From contig NZ_AP024745.1 of NCBI RefSeq assembly GCF_019704555.1, forward strand, positions 2,600,001 through 2,664,000: a DNA stretch of 64,000 nucleotides, in the 5' to 3' direction. Below the pieces are notes generated by a model, which did not search any database, was not told where the DNA came from, and saw nothing but the letters and a program-made list of their open reading frames with translations. Shown one piece after another: positions 7,151-17,900 of the stretch. A program made the translations under genes and the position numbers. This DNA is from Actinoplanes sp. L3-i22. Its GTDB lineage: Bacteria > Actinomycetota > Actinomycetes > Mycobacteriales > Micromonosporaceae. Every line of letters starts with the position of its first letter. The first letter of the stretch is position 1.

Positions 7151-8974
7151 GTGACACGACTGCGTGTGGAGCTGATGGGCTCGTTGCGGCTCTGGCGCGA
7201 CGACGCCGAGCTGGACGGCGGCCCGCGCCAGCAACGCTGCCTGCTGGCCCTGCTGCTGGCCCGGGCCGGTCAGCCGATCGGGATGACCGACCTGGTCGGC
7301 CTGATCTGGGGGAACGAGGGCCCGGCCAGCGCGGTCAACGTCGTGCACAAGTACGTCGGCGCCCTGCGCCGCCTGCTGGAACCCGGCCTGCCGTTGCGCG
7401 CCCCCGGGTCGTTCCTGGCCCGGCACGGTACCGGCTACCGGTTCCTGGCCGTCCCCGGGATGCTCGACCTGCTGGAGTTCCGCCGCCTGGTCGCCGAGGC
7501 CCGGTCCAGCCTGGCCGGCGGCCGCCCGGACCAGGCGGTCGACCGTTACGCCGAAGCGGCCCGCCTGGTCCGCGGGCCGGCCGGCGACGGCCTGGCCGAC
7601 AACGCGACCGCCGCGACCGCCTTCGCCGGCATCGACGGCGAGTTCTTCGACGCGGTCGTCGCGGCGGCCCGGCTCGCGGTCCGCACCGGCCGCCCGGCCG
7701 AGCTGCTCGCCCCGCTCCGGCTGGCCACCGAGATGGCTCCGCTCAGCGAGCCGCTGCACGCCGGCCTGGTCACGACGCTCGCCGCGGCCGGGCACCGGGC
7801 CGAGGCGCTGGCGCGGTACCGGCAGATGCGCGACCGGCTCGTCGCCGAGCTCGGCGTCGAGCCCGGACCGGAGCTGACCGCGGCCCAGCGGCACGTGCTG
7901 ACCCGGGACGCCGACCCGGCCGTCCCAGCGTCGGCCGCCGCCCCGCCCCGCCCGGTGCGCCCGGCGCAGCTGCCGCCCGATCAGCCGCTGTTCGCCGGGC
8001 GCGAGACCGAGCTGAGCCGGCTGCTCGAACTGGCGGCCGGGACGCGCGACGGCCGGCGCACCGGTCCGCTGGTGATCGCCGTCGACGGGATGGCCGGGGT
8101 CGGCAAGTCCACCCTGGTCACGCACTTCGCGCACCGGGTGGCGGCGGACTTCACGGCCGGTCAGCTCCACCTCGACCTGCAGGGACACCTGGGGGAGGGG
8201 AGCCTGTCGGCCGGGGCGGCGCTGCGCGCGCTGCTGCACGGGCTGGGCGCCCGCGCGCCCGACGTGCCGGACACGTTCGACGCGCTGGTCGGCATGTACC
8301 GCAGCCTGACCGCGGGGCTGGACATCCTGATCCTGCTCGACAACGCGTACGACCCGCCCCAGGTGCGCCCGCTGTTGCCGAACTCGGCCGGGAGTCTGGT
8401 GCTGATCACCAGCCGGCGGGCGCTGACCGGCCTGGCCGTGTCGGCCGGCGCCCGGCTGTTCCACGCCCGCCTGCCGGAGCTGCCCGAGGCCCGCGAGTTG
8501 TTCCGGGTCCGGCTCGCCGCCACCGGCCGCCGGTTCGGCGACCAGGCCCGCCTCGACGAGATCATCGAGCTGTGCGGGCGGCTGCCGCTGGCCCTCGCGA
8601 TCCTGGCCGCCCGGCTCGGGGCGCGCCCGCAGCTGTCACCGGCCACGGTCGCCGCCGACCTGCGCGACGGCGCCCGGCGTCTCGACGCGTTCACCGAGCG
8701 CGGCGGCGCCGATCCGCGCGGCGCGTTCGCCTGGTCCTACCGGCAGCTGAGCCCGGGAGCGGCCCGGTTGTTCCGCCTGCTGTCGGCGGCGCCGGGGCCC
8801 GGCATCACCGCCGAGACCTGGGTCCGCCTGGCCGGGCAGGACCCGGAGCGCACCCGGGCCGAGGTGGAGGAGCTGGCCGAGGCGGCGCTGATCTGCGTCG
8901 GACCGCACGGCGTCATCGCCTGGCACGTGCTGGTCCGGGCGTACGCCGCGGAGCTGCTCGCGCTGAGCCCCTGA
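7151..8974 (+). CDS. SARP/AfsR-family regulator: OmpR-type DNA-binding, BTAD and NB-ARC ATPase domains
   Basis: A 607-aa transcriptional activator of the AfsR class. Residues about 1-95 form a winged-helix DNA-binding domain (LRVELMGSLRLWRD, then the GNEGPASAVNVVHKYVGALRRLLEP helix), 96-250 a bacterial transcriptional activation domain, and about 275-560 a STAND ATPase with Walker A GMAGVGKST and Walker B-like DILILLDNA. It ends soon after the ATPase winged helix and lacks the C-terminal TPR array of full-length AfsR. Such proteins usually switch on antibiotic or specialised-metabolite genes. It is convergent with the next SARP gene, stop codons almost touching (8974/8976), and closely related to it in sequence. 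Confidence 0.88.
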   Translation: MTRLRVELMGSLRLWRDDAELDGGPRQQRCLLALLLARAGQPIGMTDLVGLIWGNEGPASAVNVVHKYVGALRRLLEPGLPLRAPGSFLARHGTGYRFLAVPGMLDLLEFRRLVAEARSSLAGGRPDQAVDRYAEAARLVRGPAGDGLADNATAATAFAGIDGEFFDAVVAAARLAVRTGRPAELLAPLRLATEMAPLSEPLHAGLVTTLAAAGHRAEALARYRQMRDRLVAELGVEPGPELTAAQRHVLTRDADPAVPASAAAPPRPVRPAQLPPDQPLFAGRETELSRLLELAAGTRDGRRTGPLVIAVDGMAGVGKSTLVTHFAHRVAADFTAGQLHLDLQGHLGEGSLSAGAALRALLHGLGARAPDVPDTFDALVGMYRSLTAGLDILILLDNAYDPPQVRPLLPNSAGSLVLITSRRALTGLAVSAGARLFHARLPELPEARELFRVRLAATGRRFGDQARLDEIIELCGRLPLALAILAARLGARPQLSPATVAADLRDGARRLDAFTERGGADPRGAFAWSYRQLSPGAARLFRLLSAAPGPGITAETWVRLAGQDPERTRAEVEELAEAALICVGPHGVIAWHVLVRAYAAELLALSP

Positions 8975-8975
8975 G

Positions 8976-11186
8976 TCAGGTGCCGGTCGGCCGGTACTCG
9001 CCGAGGGCCGGGCGGGTGCCGGCCAGGCCGCGCAGCACGTGCGCCTCGCCGATCCGGTCACCGGCCGCGCGGGCCGCGTCCAGCGAGACCCGCACGACCT
9101 CCTGCCAGTCGTCGAACCGCCCGCTCATCCGCAGCAGCGGCCCGAGGACCTGCGCGAGCTGCCACGCGGCGACCCCGGCCCCGGCCCGTGCCGCGAGCCG
9201 GACGGCCGCGCACAGGACCTCCCGGTGGCTCTCGAACCACTGCCGCGCCTCGGCCGCCGAGGCCGGGTGCTCCGGGACGACGCCGGGGAGCGGCGGATCC
9301 GGGACGACCCGGGCCGGCGGCGGGGCCAGCAGCGAGAGCACCCGGAAGCAGCTGCCCAGGTAGTGCTGGAGCAGCCGGGTCGCCGCCGTGGCCCGGTCCG
9401 CGGCCGGCTCGCCGGCCAGCAGCAGTTCCTCGCCGCACGCCCGGACCAGGACATGCGCCGAGTAGCCGCCGTGGTCGTCCTCGTCGAGCAGGCCGGCCTC
9501 GACGAGTTCGCGCAGCAGCGGGCGGATGACCGACGGCCGCTCGCCGCCGAGACTCGCGCAGGCGGCCAGGGTGACGGCCGGCGCCGGGGTCAGGGCGAAC
9601 AGCCGGAACAGCCGGGCCGCGGCCGGGCTCAGCCGCTGGTACGACCAGGTGAACGTGCTCCGCGGATCGGTCATCCCGGGCCCGCTCGGAAACGCGGCGA
9701 GCCGGTGCGGCCCGTGCCGCAGCTCGGTGGCGACGGCGGCCGGCGACAGCCGCGGCCGGGCACTCAACCGCCCGGCCAGGGTGGCCAGCGCCAGCGGCAG
9801 ACGCCCGCACAGGTCGACGATCTCGTCGACGACGCGGGCCTCGGCGGGCCGGTCGAGGCGCCGGCGGAACAGCGCCCCGGCCGAAGCCGCGTCCGGCAGG
9901 TCGACGTGCATCAGGTGGGCGCCGTCCAGCGCGGCCAGACCGATCAGCGGTGTCCGGCCGGAGACCAGCACCAGGCACCGCGGCGAGTTCGGCAGCAGCG
10001 GGCGGACCTGCGCCTCGTCCTCGGCGTTGTCGAGCACGATCAGGAGACGCCGGCCGGCGATCAGGCTGCGGTACGCCCCGGTCGTCGCCGGGACGTTCGC
10101 CGGTACGCCGAATGAGGTCGACAGCCCGTGCAGAGCCTCGCCCGCGGTCAGCGGTTCGGTGTTCCCGCGGAGGTCGAGGTAGAGGTGACCGTCGGGGAAC
10201 TCCTCGGCGACCTGATGCGCGAAGCGGAGGGTCAGTGCCGACTTCCCGACCCCGCCCATCCCGTGCAGAGCCACCACCAGCGGCCCGGTTCGCGGCCGGG
10301 CGAGCAGCTCGGCCAGCGTGACCAGCTCGCTCGTCCGGCCGACGAAGGTCCGCAGGCCGGGCGGAAGCTGAGCCGGCGGCGCGGCGGCCCCGGCCGGGAC
10401 CACGCTCCGTTCGAGGACCTGCCGCTGCGCGTCCCGCAGCGCCGGCCCGGGGTCGATGCCGAGCTCCTCGGCCAGGCGGTCGCGGACCGCCCGGAACGTC
10501 GCGAGCGCCGCCGCCTGCTGTCCGTCCGCGGCCAGCGCGGTGATCAGGCTCGCCTGGACCTGCTCGTGCAGCGGAGCCATCGACGCGGCCAGCCGCAGCG
10601 CCGGCAGCACCCGGGCGGCCTGCCCGAGCGTGGCGGCGAGCTCGGCGGCGGCGGCGCACGCGGCGTAGAACTCCCCGTCCAGGCCGGTGGCGATGGGCGC
10701 GCCGGCCGCTCCCCGGATCAGCGCGTCCCCGGTGGAGCCGTGCCAGAGCCGGATCGCCTCGACGTAGTGGTCCAGCGCGTCGGCCGGGTTCCCGGCCCCG
10801 CGACCGGCGTGCGCGGCCCGGGTCAGGGTGCGGAACCGGGCCAGGTCCAGAGCGTCCGGACCGGCCGCGATCAGGTACCCGGTGCCACGGCGCAGCAGGT
10901 ACGAGCCGGACGCCCGCGGGGACAGCCCGGGCTCCAGCAGCCGCCGCAGCGTGCCGATGTACTTGTGCAGGATGTTGAGCGCGCTGGCCGGCGCGTCCTC
11001 ACCCCAGATCAGGTCCACCAGGTCGTTCGTGCTGACCGGTCGGCCGGCCGCGGCGAGCAGCAGCGCCAGCACGTGGGCCTGCTGCGGCGGCCCGGTCTCC
11101 AGTTCGGCGCCGTCCCGCCACAACCGGAGCGGACCGAGGATCTGGAAACGCGGGCCGGGCGGACCGGTACGGCGTGCTGCGGACAT
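8976..11186 (-). CDS. SARP/AfsR-family regulator with NB-ARC ATPase
   Basis: A 736-aa paralogue of the regulator at 7151-8974 with the same order of domains: winged helix (FQILGPLRLWRDGAELETG, ASALNILHKYIGTLRRLLEP), BTAD (about 100-255), NB-ARC ATPase with Walker A GMGGVGKSALT and the RRLLIVLDNAEDEAQV Walker B region, then a helical C-terminal extension that may begin a TPR domain. The ATG at 11186 has GGGGGAGA upstream. It is divergent from the LAL regulator at 11429. Likely an activator of a metabolite gene set; the target is not evident in this window. Confidence 0.88.
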   Translation of the reverse strand: MSAARRTGPPGPRFQILGPLRLWRDGAELETGPPQQAHVLALLLAAAGRPVSTNDLVDLIWGEDAPASALNILHKYIGTLRRLLEPGLSPRASGSYLLRRGTGYLIAAGPDALDLARFRTLTRAAHAGRGAGNPADALDHYVEAIRLWHGSTGDALIRGAAGAPIATGLDGEFYAACAAAAELAATLGQAARVLPALRLAASMAPLHEQVQASLITALAADGQQAAALATFRAVRDRLAEELGIDPGPALRDAQRQVLERSVVPAGAAAPPAQLPPGLRTFVGRTSELVTLAELLARPRTGPLVVALHGMGGVGKSALTLRFAHQVAEEFPDGHLYLDLRGNTEPLTAGEALHGLSTSFGVPANVPATTGAYRSLIAGRRLLIVLDNAEDEAQVRPLLPNSPRCLVLVSGRTPLIGLAALDGAHLMHVDLPDAASAGALFRRRLDRPAEARVVDEIVDLCGRLPLALATLAGRLSARPRLSPAAVATELRHGPHRLAAFPSGPGMTDPRSTFTWSYQRLSPAAARLFRLFALTPAPAVTLAACASLGGERPSVIRPLLRELVEAGLLDEDDHGGYSAHVLVRACGEELLLAGEPAADRATAATRLLQHYLGSCFRVLSLLAPPPARVVPDPPLPGVVPEHPASAAEARQWFESHREVLCAAVRLAARAGAGVAAWQLAQVLGPLLRMSGRFDDWQEVVRVSLDAARAAGDRIGEAHVLRGLAGTRPALGEYRPTGT

Positions 11187-11428
11187 GTGTTCTCCCCCTG
11201 ATCGCGGTGAGGCTGATACTGGTCGGCAGTGGACGACAGGGGAACGGCTTGCGCCGCGGACCGGCCAGGCCGGCCGACCACACTGGCCGGTGGCCGGCGT
11301 CGCCTCAGTCCGGCTGAAGAGGCGAGGTCAGTGCGGTTGAAGTGATTGTTCAGTCGCATTCCGCAGACTGCGGTCAGCATCCGGGGACGGATGCCGGAAC
11401 GTTGATCACCGACAGCCGGGGGCCCGTT

Positions 11429-14179
11429 GTGAACACCGATGCCGACAGACCGGTCGCGTTGATCGGCCGCGATGACGAGTGCCGCGCGCTCGACGAGCTG
11501 ATCGGGTCGGTGCGGGCCGGTCACAGCCGCGCGCTGGTCCTGCTCGGCGAACCCGGCATCGGCAAGAGCGCCCTGTTGGAGCACCTGACGAACAAGGCCG
11601 ATGACGTACGGGTCCTGCGAGCCACCGGCATCCGGGCCGAATCGGAGCTGCCCTTCGCCGGCCTGCACCAGATGTTCGGCTCGATGATCGAGCGCATCGA
11701 CGGGCTCCCGGCCCCGCGTCGCACCGCCCTGCGGGTCGCGTTCGGCATCGAGGACGGTGCCCGCCCGGACCGGTACGTGGTCGCCCTGGCCGTCCTCAAC
11801 CTGGTCGGCGACCTGGCCCAGCCGGGACCGGTGCTCTGCCTGGTCGACGACGAGCAGTGGCTGGACCGGCCGACCGTGCTGGCCCTGTCGTTCGTGGCCC
11901 GGCGGATGTCGGCCGGGGCGGCCGGTTTCGTGTTCGCGTCGGCCGGCGGCACCGCCGAGCTGGACGGGCTGCCGGCGCTCACCGTGTCCGGGCTGTCCGC
12001 CCGGCACGCCGGGGAACTGCTCGACTCGGCGCTGACCGGCCCGCTGGACCCGAGCGTCCGGCACCAGATCGTGGCCGAGACCAGGGGAAACCCGTCGGCG
12101 CTGCTCGACCTGCCGCGCGGCGTCGGGCCGGCCGCGCTGGCCGGCGGCTTCCGGTTCCCCGGCGCGATGCCGCTGCCGCGCGGCGCCGAGGCCGGCTACC
12201 GGGACCGGCTCGCCGCCCTGAACCCGCCCGCGCGGCAGTTCCTGCTGCTCGCCGCGGCCGAACCGGTCGGCGACGCGACGACGTTGTGGGCGGCCGCGGC
12301 CCGCCTCGGCCTGGAGCTGACGGCGGCCACCGACGCTCTCGCGTGCGGCCTGGTCATGATCGGCGCCCGGGTCGAGTTCCGGCATCCGCTGGCCCGGACC
12401 GCCGTCTACCGCGCCGCGAGCCTGGCCCAGCGCCGCGAGGCCCACGACGCCCTGGGCGCGGTCACCGACCCGGGTTCGGCCCCGGACCGCCGGGCCTGGC
12501 ATCGGGCGTACGCCGCGACCGGCCCGGACGAGGTGACCGCCGACGAGCTGGAGCGATCCGCGGATCAGGCCCGTTCCCGGGGCGGGCTGGCCGCGTCGGC
12601 CGCGTTCCTGGAACGGTCGGCCGCGCTCACCGTCGACATGCGGGCCCGGGTCCGCCGCCTGCTCGCCGCGGCCGAGGCGACGCGGGACTCGGGGTCCCTG
12701 GAAACCGCCCTCGGCCTGGTGGAGTCGGCCGGCTCGGCGCTCCTCGGCGACGAGGACCTCGCCCGGATCCTGCGGATCCGCGGACTGGTCGGGCTGGAGC
12801 AGTACCGGCGTGCGGAAGGCGTCGGCCTGCTCCTGAAGGCCGCCGCGGGATTCCGGGCCACCAACCGGGCAGCGGCCGTCGAAGCGGGTCTGGAAGCGCT
12901 GGTCGGGGCGCTGTCCGACGCGGAGCCCGACGACGCGCTGATCGCCCGGACGGCCGCCGCGGTGGCCGAGCTCGCCGACCGGCCGGCCGATCCACCGACC
13001 GTCACCGACCTGCTGCTACGCGGCCTGCACCGGCGGGTCACGGTCGGCTACCCGGCCGCCGCGCCGGTGCTGCGCCAGGCCGTGCAGGCCCTGGTCGCGG
13101 CCCGGCCGTCGGACCGCTGGTCGGCGTTCGGCGCGTTCCGGCTGATCCTGATGCTGCCCGCGGAACTGATGGACGAACGGGCGTGGGGAGTCCTGGTCGC
13201 CCGGCAGGTCGCGGCCTGCCGGCGGGACGGTGCCCTCGGCGTACTTCCGGCGGCCCTGAATTTCGCCGCCTACCAGCGCGTCTACGAGGGCGACTTCTTC
13301 GCGGCCGAAGCCCTGCTCGGCGAGGCGAACTCGGTCGCGGCGGTGACCACCGGCCGGTCGAACGCGCACACCGAGCTCATCGTCAGCGCGTGGCGCGGCG
13401 AGGAGGCCCGGACCCGCGAGCTCGGCGGTCAGGTGCGCGCGTCGATCGCGGCCGGGCGCGGCGCGTTCGGGTTCTGCGCCGACTACGCCGACGCGCTGCT
13501 GGCGAACGGGCTCGGCCGGTTCGACGTGGCACTCCCGGCGGCGCGACGGGTGTTCCGGGCCGACCAGATCCCGCTCGGCCCGGCGGTGGCCGCCGAGCTG
13601 ATGGACGCGGCCGCCCGCACCGGCGCCACCGACGACCTGCGCGACGTCCGCGACCGGCTGGCCGAACGCCTGGCCTGCGGACCCGGCCCGTGGCTGTCCG
13701 GCCTGCACGAACGCAGCCTGGCGCTGCTCGCCGGCGACGACGCCGAGCACCACTTCCGCGAGTCGGTCCGGCACCTCGGCGAGACCCGCGGCCGCCTCGA
13801 ACTGGCCCGCTCGCACCTGATGTTCGGCGAGTGGCTGCGCCGGCGGGGCCGCCGCGGCGACGCCCGCCGGCACCTGCGCGAGGCGCACCAGAGTTTCCGG
13901 ACCCTGGGCGCCGCCGCCTTCGCCGGCCGGGCGGCGCGCGAGCTGTCCGCCACCGGCGACGCCGGGGCCCGGGCCGCCGAGGAGCAGCGGGCCGAGCTGA
14001 CCGCGCAGGAGGCGCAGATCGCGAGGCTGGCCGGGGACGGCCTGACCAACCCGGAGATCGGCGCCCGGCTGTTCATCAGCCCGCGGACGGTCCAGTACCA
14101 CCTGCGCAAGGTGTTCCTGAAGCTCGGCATCATGTCGCGATCCCAGCTGCGCCAGGCCCTCCTGGCCCCGGCCTCATAG
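11429..14179 (+). CDS. LAL-type regulator: AAA ATPase with C-terminal LuxR HTH
   Basis: About 916 aa from GTG 11429, chosen because a G-rich RBS (CCGGGGG) lies 6-7 nt upstream and the ATPase begins at once (VALIGRDDECRALDELIG); an upstream GTG at 11342 would add 29 unconvincing residues. Walker A is GEPGIGKSALLEHL, followed by a Walker B-like stretch LCLVDDEQWLD. A long helical TPR-like middle (about 330-840) precedes a LuxR HTH (LTAQEAQIARLAGDGLTNPEIGARL, SPRTVQYHLRKVFLKLG). Large ATP-binding LuxR regulators of this kind respond to inducer binding and commonly control metabolite clusters or sugar use. Its stop overlaps the convergent regulator gene by 6 nt. Confidence 0.87.
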   Translation: MNTDADRPVALIGRDDECRALDELIGSVRAGHSRALVLLGEPGIGKSALLEHLTNKADDVRVLRATGIRAESELPFAGLHQMFGSMIERIDGLPAPRRTALRVAFGIEDGARPDRYVVALAVLNLVGDLAQPGPVLCLVDDEQWLDRPTVLALSFVARRMSAGAAGFVFASAGGTAELDGLPALTVSGLSARHAGELLDSALTGPLDPSVRHQIVAETRGNPSALLDLPRGVGPAALAGGFRFPGAMPLPRGAEAGYRDRLAALNPPARQFLLLAAAEPVGDATTLWAAAARLGLELTAATDALACGLVMIGARVEFRHPLARTAVYRAASLAQRREAHDALGAVTDPGSAPDRRAWHRAYAATGPDEVTADELERSADQARSRGGLAASAAFLERSAALTVDMRARVRRLLAAAEATRDSGSLETALGLVESAGSALLGDEDLARILRIRGLVGLEQYRRAEGVGLLLKAAAGFRATNRAAAVEAGLEALVGALSDAEPDDALIARTAAAVAELADRPADPPTVTDLLLRGLHRRVTVGYPAAAPVLRQAVQALVAARPSDRWSAFGAFRLILMLPAELMDERAWGVLVARQVAACRRDGALGVLPAALNFAAYQRVYEGDFFAAEALLGEANSVAAVTTGRSNAHTELIVSAWRGEEARTRELGGQVRASIAAGRGAFGFCADYADALLANGLGRFDVALPAARRVFRADQIPLGPAVAAELMDAAARTGATDDLRDVRDRLAERLACGPGPWLSGLHERSLALLAGDDAEHHFRESVRHLGETRGRLELARSHLMFGEWLRRRGRRGDARRHLREAHQSFRTLGAAAFAGRAARELSATGDAGARAAEEQRAELTAQEAQIARLAGDGLTNPEIGARLFISPRTVQYHLRKVFLKLGIMSRSQLRQALLAPAS

Positions 14180-14785
14180 GTACCCCTGGCGCAGGGCATG
14201 CGCGACGGCGTGGGTCCGGTTCCGTGATCGGAATCGGACCGTGATGCCGTGCAGCACGTTCTTGACGGTGCGGTCCGAGCAGCCGAGCCGCCCGCCGATC
14301 TCCCGGGTGTCCAGGCCGTCGGCCAGCAGCCGCAGCACGTCCAGCTCCCGCTCGGTCATCGGACCCTGGTCGCCGGGGGCTTCCCGGCGCAGCCGCAGCA
14401 CCGCGTCGACCAGTTGACCCACCGCCTCGCCGGGCAGATCCCGGTCGTCGCGGGCCGCCGCGCGGACCATGTCGGACAACCGTTCCGCGGTGACCCGGTG
14501 CCGGAACAGGACGGTCGAGACTCCGCTCTCCAGCACGCTGAGCAGCTGTGCCTCGCTCAACCCCGAGACGATCAACACCACCTTTCGGGTACGACACCAG
14601 GCGCGCAGATCGGTGAGCACCGGGCCCCCGAGCCGATCGGCGACGACCACCACGACCGCGACCCGATCGTCGTCCGCGGCCCGCAGGTCGATCCCCGGGC
14701 TGTCCCGCAGGAGGCAGGTCAGGCCGGCGTGGATCAGCGGATCCGCGCTGTGCACGGCGACCGGGATCCGGCGTGGGTCTGACAT
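14174..14785 (-). CDS. LuxR/NarL-type regulator with degenerate receiver domain
   Basis: A 203-aa protein from ATG 14785. Residues 1-120 resemble a receiver (RIPVAVHSADPLIHAGLTCLL) but the acidic pair is SAD and the conserved Lys position is Arg (VLFRH), so it probably works without phosphotransfer. The C-terminus is a LuxR HTH (MTERELDVLRLLADGLDTREIGGRL, SDRTVKNVLHGITVRF). It is the closest relative of the regulator at 5407-6036 within the window. It is divergent from the SARP gene at 14994, and the shared 208-nt region holds a repeated palindrome that either could bind. Confidence 0.78.
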   Translation of the reverse strand: MSDPRRIPVAVHSADPLIHAGLTCLLRDSPGIDLRAADDDRVAVVVVVADRLGGPVLTDLRAWCRTRKVVLIVSGLSEAQLLSVLESGVSTVLFRHRVTAERLSDMVRAAARDDRDLPGEAVGQLVDAVLRLRREAPGDQGPMTERELDVLRLLADGLDTREIGGRLGCSDRTVKNVLHGITVRFRSRNRTHAVAHALRQGYL

Positions 14786-14859
14786 CGGGACAGGATAGGA
14801 ACCGGGCACTGACGATCCACTGAACTCGGACTGACATCCGGTGGTCCCGACCGGCGGGA

Positions 14860-14964
14860 CTGCCCGATCGGGCAGCGTGCGAAGCCGACCGGGCAGGTAG
14901 GCTACGCCGGTCAATCAGCTGCGGAACCCTTCCCCGCAGTCCGGCAGCGATGCCCGATCGAGCA
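14860..14964. promoter_or_regulatory. Two copies of a palindromic operator-like element
   Basis: A perfect 16-bp palindrome CTGCCCGATCGGGCAG lies at 14860-14875. A near copy, TGCCCGATCGAGCA, lies at 14951-14964, 90 bp away (about 8.5 helical turns), just 30 nt before the SARP start codon. Both sit in the divergent promoter region of a LuxR-type regulator and a SARP regulator. They are good candidates for the binding site of one of these proteins; binding is inferred. Confidence 0.5.
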
Positions 14965-14993
14965 ACGCCGTCGGCTTCGGAGGTGGTCCCGGG

Positions 14994-17900
14994 ATGGCTC
15001 CCGCCCTGCGCCTGGAGATCCTCGGGCCGCTCCGGCTCTGGCGCGACGGGTCCGAAGTGGACCCGGGCCCGCAGCAGCAGTCGCTCCTGCTGGCGCTGTT
15101 GCTGGCCCGGGCCGGTCAGCCGGTGAGCGTGGCCGAGCTGATCGACCTGATCTGGGGCGAGGACGCGCCGGCCAGCGCGGTGAACGTCATCCAGAAGTAC
15201 GTCGGCACGCTCCGCCGGCTGTTCGAGCCCGACCTCCCGGCCCGCGACGCCGGCGCGTACCTGCTCCGCCGCGGCAACGGTTACCTGTTCACGGCCGGTT
15301 CCGCCGGGCTGGACCTGCGCACCTTCCGCGAGCTGGTCGCCACGGCCCGCGCCGAGCCGGCTCCCGGGACAGCGCTGGAGCACTACCTGGCGGCGGTCGG
15401 GCTCTGGCGCGGCCCGGCCGGTCACGGGCTGCCGCACGGCCCGGCCGCGATGGCCGCCTTCGGCGCGCTGGACGGCGAGTTCCACGACGCGTGCGTGGCG
15501 ACCGCCGCGCTGGCGGTGCGGCAGTGCCGGCCGGCGACCGCGTTGCCGGCGCTGCGCCTGGCCGCGTCGACGGCGCCGTTGCACGAGCCGGTGCAGGCCG
15601 CCCTGATCGTCACCCTGGGCGCGGCCGGGCACCGGTCCGAGGCGCTGTCGGTGTACCGCGAGGTGCGGATCCGGCTGGCCGCGGAGCTCGGCGTCGACCC
15701 CGGCCCGGCCCTGCGCGACGCCCACCGGCGGGTCCTGGCCCCGGTTTCCGCCCCGGCCGCCACGATCGCGCCGCCGGTGCCGGCGGACCCGGTCGACGCG
15801 GCGCACGGCCTGGTCGGGCGGGCCGAGGAGATGGCGATGCTGCGGCACACGGTGGCGTCCGCCTTCGCCGGCGGCACCGGACTGGGCCTGGTCGAGGGCG
15901 AGCCGGGGGTGGGCAAGACCCGCCTGCTGGCGGAGGTCGCCGCCGAGGCCGGCCGGCGCGGCGCGCTGGTCGTCTGGAGCTCCTGCACGGACGGCGACGG
16001 GACCCCGTCGATGTGGCCGTGGGTGCAGGCGATCGGCACGATCCTCGACGGGCTGTCGCCGGCGGCGCGTGAGGAGTGGCTCGCCGGCGGACTCGGCCGG
16101 CTGGTGAAGCCGCACGCCCACGACGTCCCCGAAGCGCCGGTGCTGCCCGACAGCGGCGCCCAGTTCCGGCTGTTCGAGCAGGTCCTCGCGCTGGTCGGGC
16201 AGGCCGCGGCGGAGCGGCCGACGCTGCTGGTGATCGACGACCTGCAGTGGGCGGACGTCGGTTCGATGGACCTTTTCGGTCACCTGACGGCCCGCCTCCC
16301 GGCCGGCGTCGTGGTGGTCGGCGCGCTGCGGGACCGGGCTCCGGCGCCGACGTCCGAGCTGTCCCGGATGCTGGCGGCGGCCAGCCGGGTGCCCGGTCAC
16401 CGCCGGATCCGGCTCGGGCCGCTGGATCTGGCCGCGGTGACGGATCTGGTGCGTCGCGAGGCCGGCCGCATTCCGGATGAGGACACGATCAAGAGCATTC
16501 ATTCCCGTACGGCGGGAAATGCGTTTTTTGTCCTTGAAGTGTCCCGAATGATCGCCGACGGTGGCGACGCCGCGTCGGCGGCCGGCGTGCCCTCCACCGT
16601 GCGTGACGTGGTGCTCGACCGGATGTCCGGAATCGGCCACGAGGCCCGTGAGCTGCTGCGGATCGCCGCGCTCGTGGGCCGGGACGTGGACGTCGCGCTG
16701 CTCGCCGAGATCGCCGGCATCGACGTCGAGACCTGCCTCGAGCTTCTCGAACCGGTCGGCGCGCTGGGCCTGCTCGAACCCCGGCCGGAGGATCCGTTCC
16801 GGTTCCGCTTCGCTCACGACCTGGTCCGCGAGGCGGTCGCCGAGACCACCCCGCCGGGCCGGGCCAAACCGCTGCACCTGCGGGTCGCGGACGCGCTGCG
16901 CAGCCTCGACCCGAGTGGCGAGTCGGTCGCCGAACGCCGCGCCTACCACCTGTGGGCGGCCGGGCCGCTGGCTGATCCGGCGCACACCGCGGAGGCGCTG
17001 GTGCACGCCGGTCGCCGGGCGGCCGTCAAGTCCGCGTTCGAGGCGGCCGAGCGGCACCTGCGATCCGCCGCGCAGGTCGCGCGGACCGCCGGACTGGCCG
17101 AGTGGGAGCTGTCCGCCCTGCTGGAGCTCACCACGATCGTCGGGATGCGGTCGATGTACGGCTCGGCCGCGCTGGACCTGATGACCCGGGCCGAGCAATT
17201 GGCCCGGGAGCTGGGCCGGGACCGGCAGGCCACCGACTTCCTGTTCTCGCGCTGGGCCGCGCACGCCCAGGCGATCGAGCTCGACCGCAGCGGCCCGCTG
17301 GCCCGCCAGATGCTGGAGCGTGGCGAGGCGTCCGACGACCCGGTCCTGCGCGAGTACGGCGTGCACGCCTGGGGCATCCACCAGTGGGCGGTCGGCAACA
17401 TCGGCGCGGCGTTCCGGTACCTGAGCCGCTCCGGCCGCGACCTCGCCCCGCGCGGGGAGGACCCGCTCCGGCACGACCTGCAGCTGCTCTCGGCCGGGAT
17501 GCTGGCCGAGACGACCGCGTTGCACGGCGACGTCCCGGCGGCGTGGGCGGCGGTCGACGCGCTGGAGGACGCGGCGGGGGACGACCCGTACGTGATCACG
17601 GTGTGGGCGACCTTCGCCGTCCGGATCGCCGCGCTGACCGGCGAGCCGGACCGGGCGCTGCGGGCCGCGCGGCGCGGGATCGCCGTCGACCCCGAGTTCA
17701 GCTTCGCCTTCCTCGGCACCTACCAGCGGCTGGCCCGCTGCTGGGCGCTCGCCGTGACCGGCCACGACCCGGCCGGCGCGGCGGCCGAGGCCGAGCGCGT
17801 CATCGCCACCATGCTGCTCGACCCGCCCCGCTCGTGCGTGGCCACCTGGTTCGGCCTGCTCGCCGAGATGCGGCTGGCGGCCGGCGCCCTGGACGAGGCC

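Noticed and set aside
5978..8464. 828-codon minus-strand ORF
   Set aside because: GC-rich antisense shadow of the exported protein and SARP genes, Gly/Arg-rich with no motif.
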